This document shows, piece after piece, positions 63,263-64,000 of a DNA stretch of 64,000 nucleotides (positions are counted from its first letter, which is position 1; each line of letters begins with the position of its first letter). Location: positions 2,666,001 through 2,730,000 of the forward strand of contig NC_015663.1 of assembly GCF_000215745.1 (NCBI RefSeq), read 5' to 3'. Source of the DNA: Klebsiella aerogenes KCTC 2190 (GTDB lineage Bacteria > Pseudomonadota > Gammaproteobacteria > Enterobacterales > Enterobacteriaceae). Under the pieces are notes generated by a model. It ran no database searches. It saw nothing but the letters and a program-made list of their open reading frames with translations, and was not told the origin of the DNA. The position numbers and the translations under genes were made by a program.

Positions 63263-63742
63263 TTAACGACCTCAATTCCACGGGATCTGGTGGCGTTTAA
63301 AGTGTACGGGCATTTTACGGTAAGGTTGCATTACTGTAAACACGATTGGATCTGTGTCAGTTCTGTGTTAGCGGGTTCTGCTTGGATTGTCACATATGTT
63401 ACGGAATGTGACGTAATTGCTTGCAAAGCCTGATTTACGCTGGATCTATAACGAAAGGGATAAGAAAGGGAATGCTTATGGGTGTACGGGTATAAACATG
63501 GTTAAAATAACACAAATAATTAACAATTAATTATCAAATAAAAGACATAAAGAAAACGTTAAAATAAAGTAACGCTGCTGAATCGGTTAAATTAATTAAA
63601 GAAACGCGTAAAAATTGTCAATAATTTCCAGAAATCTAAAACGCACAAAACAACAAATCAGCTCCCAAGGAAAATAAAATCGCTAATAAGCCGTTATAAT
63701 TACCTCGGGTAATTAAAACGGCTATTAACGGTTTGGCGAAAA
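63263..63742 (-). promoter_or_regulatory. cyo promoter region
   Basis: A 480-bp gap between ampG and cyoA, very AT-rich at 63490-63660. It should contain the cyo promoter. In E. coli it is repressed by ArcA and Fnr, and stretches such as TTAACAATTAATTA (about 63520-63533) and GGTTAAATTAATTA fit an ArcA-like repeat loosely. No gene seen. Confidence 0.5.
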
Positions 63743-64000
63743 TTAAATCAGCTGCGTTTTGCGTAGCGCCATATAGTCCAGAATCGCGCCGAGCAAAATA
63801 CCACCGATAGCGGTCAGCGCGGCGACTTCCAGCAGGCCAGGCAGGAAGGAGAAAGAGGTGTAATCCAGCGCGTTCATCGCCAACAGCAGCAGCCATATCG
63901 CCAGCATCAAGCAACCTACCGCCAGGATAAGCAGCGCCAGGGCGTAAGTCTGAGGGTATTGCGTGCGCGGCAAGAAGCTTTCCGTGCGTTGGGTATATTC
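63743..64000 (-). CDS. ampG: Muropeptide permease AmpG, C-terminal end only
   Basis: 86 codons of the end of a membrane protein, open to the window edge. Two hydrophobic spans and the closing FSFLPGLLEV ... LDYMALRKTQL match the C-terminus of AmpG, the inner-membrane GlcNAc-anhydromuropeptide importer. The internal ATG at 63973 is not the real start. Position upstream of cyoA is as in E. coli. Confidence 0.88.
   Translation of the reverse strand, partial: EYTQRTESFLPRTQYPQTYALALLILAVGCLMLAIWLLLLAMNALDYTSFSFLPGLLEVAALTAIGGILLGAILDYMALRKTQLI

Overview
The window is a chromosomal segment of an enterobacterium. Gene content and order follow the Escherichia coli K-12 segment from sbcD to ampG almost gene for gene. 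Extra genes not found at this place in K-12 (a LysR/isochorismatase cassette, a TsaA-type peroxiredoxin between malZ and acpH, a VOC/WYL pair in place of yajD) suggest a Klebsiella/Raoultella/Enterobacter-type genome. That placement is an inference from synteny and protein similarity, not a measured identity.

Layout. 1-8500: end of sbcD, Pho-box-controlled phoBR, two transporters (brnQ, proY) and malZ. 8497-12943: accessory metabolic cassette with a LysR regulator divergent from an isochorismatase-like hydrolase, an ABM-domain membrane protein and a large amidohydrolase. 13046-20060: peroxiredoxin, acpH, the queuosine genes queA-tgt and the secretion genes yajC-secDF. 20195-23055: VOC/WYL pair, tsx and the lipoprotein yajI. 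23203-27300: nrdR-ribD-ribH-nusB-thiL-pgpA. 27339-31396, reverse strand: yajO-dxs-ispA-xseB. 31631-35757: thiI, a small SRPBCC protein, yajL, panE, yajQ.

Between yajQ and yajR, which are neighbours in K-12, sits a clearly more AT-rich block with one co-oriented operon from 36484 to 55673. It starts with a two-partner secretion pair (TpsA exoprotein, TpsB outer-membrane transporter). Next comes a type II fatty-acid/polyketide assembly set: phosphopantetheinyl transferase, ketoreductase, dehydratase, ACP, GcvT-like aminomethyltransferase, a fused ketosynthase/chain-length-factor-like protein, a second degenerate ketosynthase, and malonyl transferase. It also holds a Lol-like export set: ABC ATPase, FtsX/LolE-type permease, LolA-like periplasmic carrier, and a probable outer-membrane barrel. 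Ketosynthase, reductase, dehydratase, ACP, malonyl transferase, PPTase, ABC transporter and above all the GcvT-like protein together recall the cyl locus of group B Streptococcus, which makes the haemolytic pigment granadaene. I read the operon as a Gram-negative cyl-like locus making and exporting a polyene- or lipid-like product, joined to a TPS system. The fused ketosynthase gene carries an apparent one-base frameshift in an A7 run.

Just downstream, on the reverse strand and on either side of yajR, lie two small genes for peptides with double-glycine (microcin/colicin V-type) leaders. They share a C-terminal motif. One is built almost entirely from an 11-residue aromatic repeat. No dedicated immunity gene or C39-peptidase exporter is visible in the window.

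58478-64000 returns to core sequence: the cytochrome bo oxidase operon cyoABCDE and the 3' end of ampG, all on the reverse strand.
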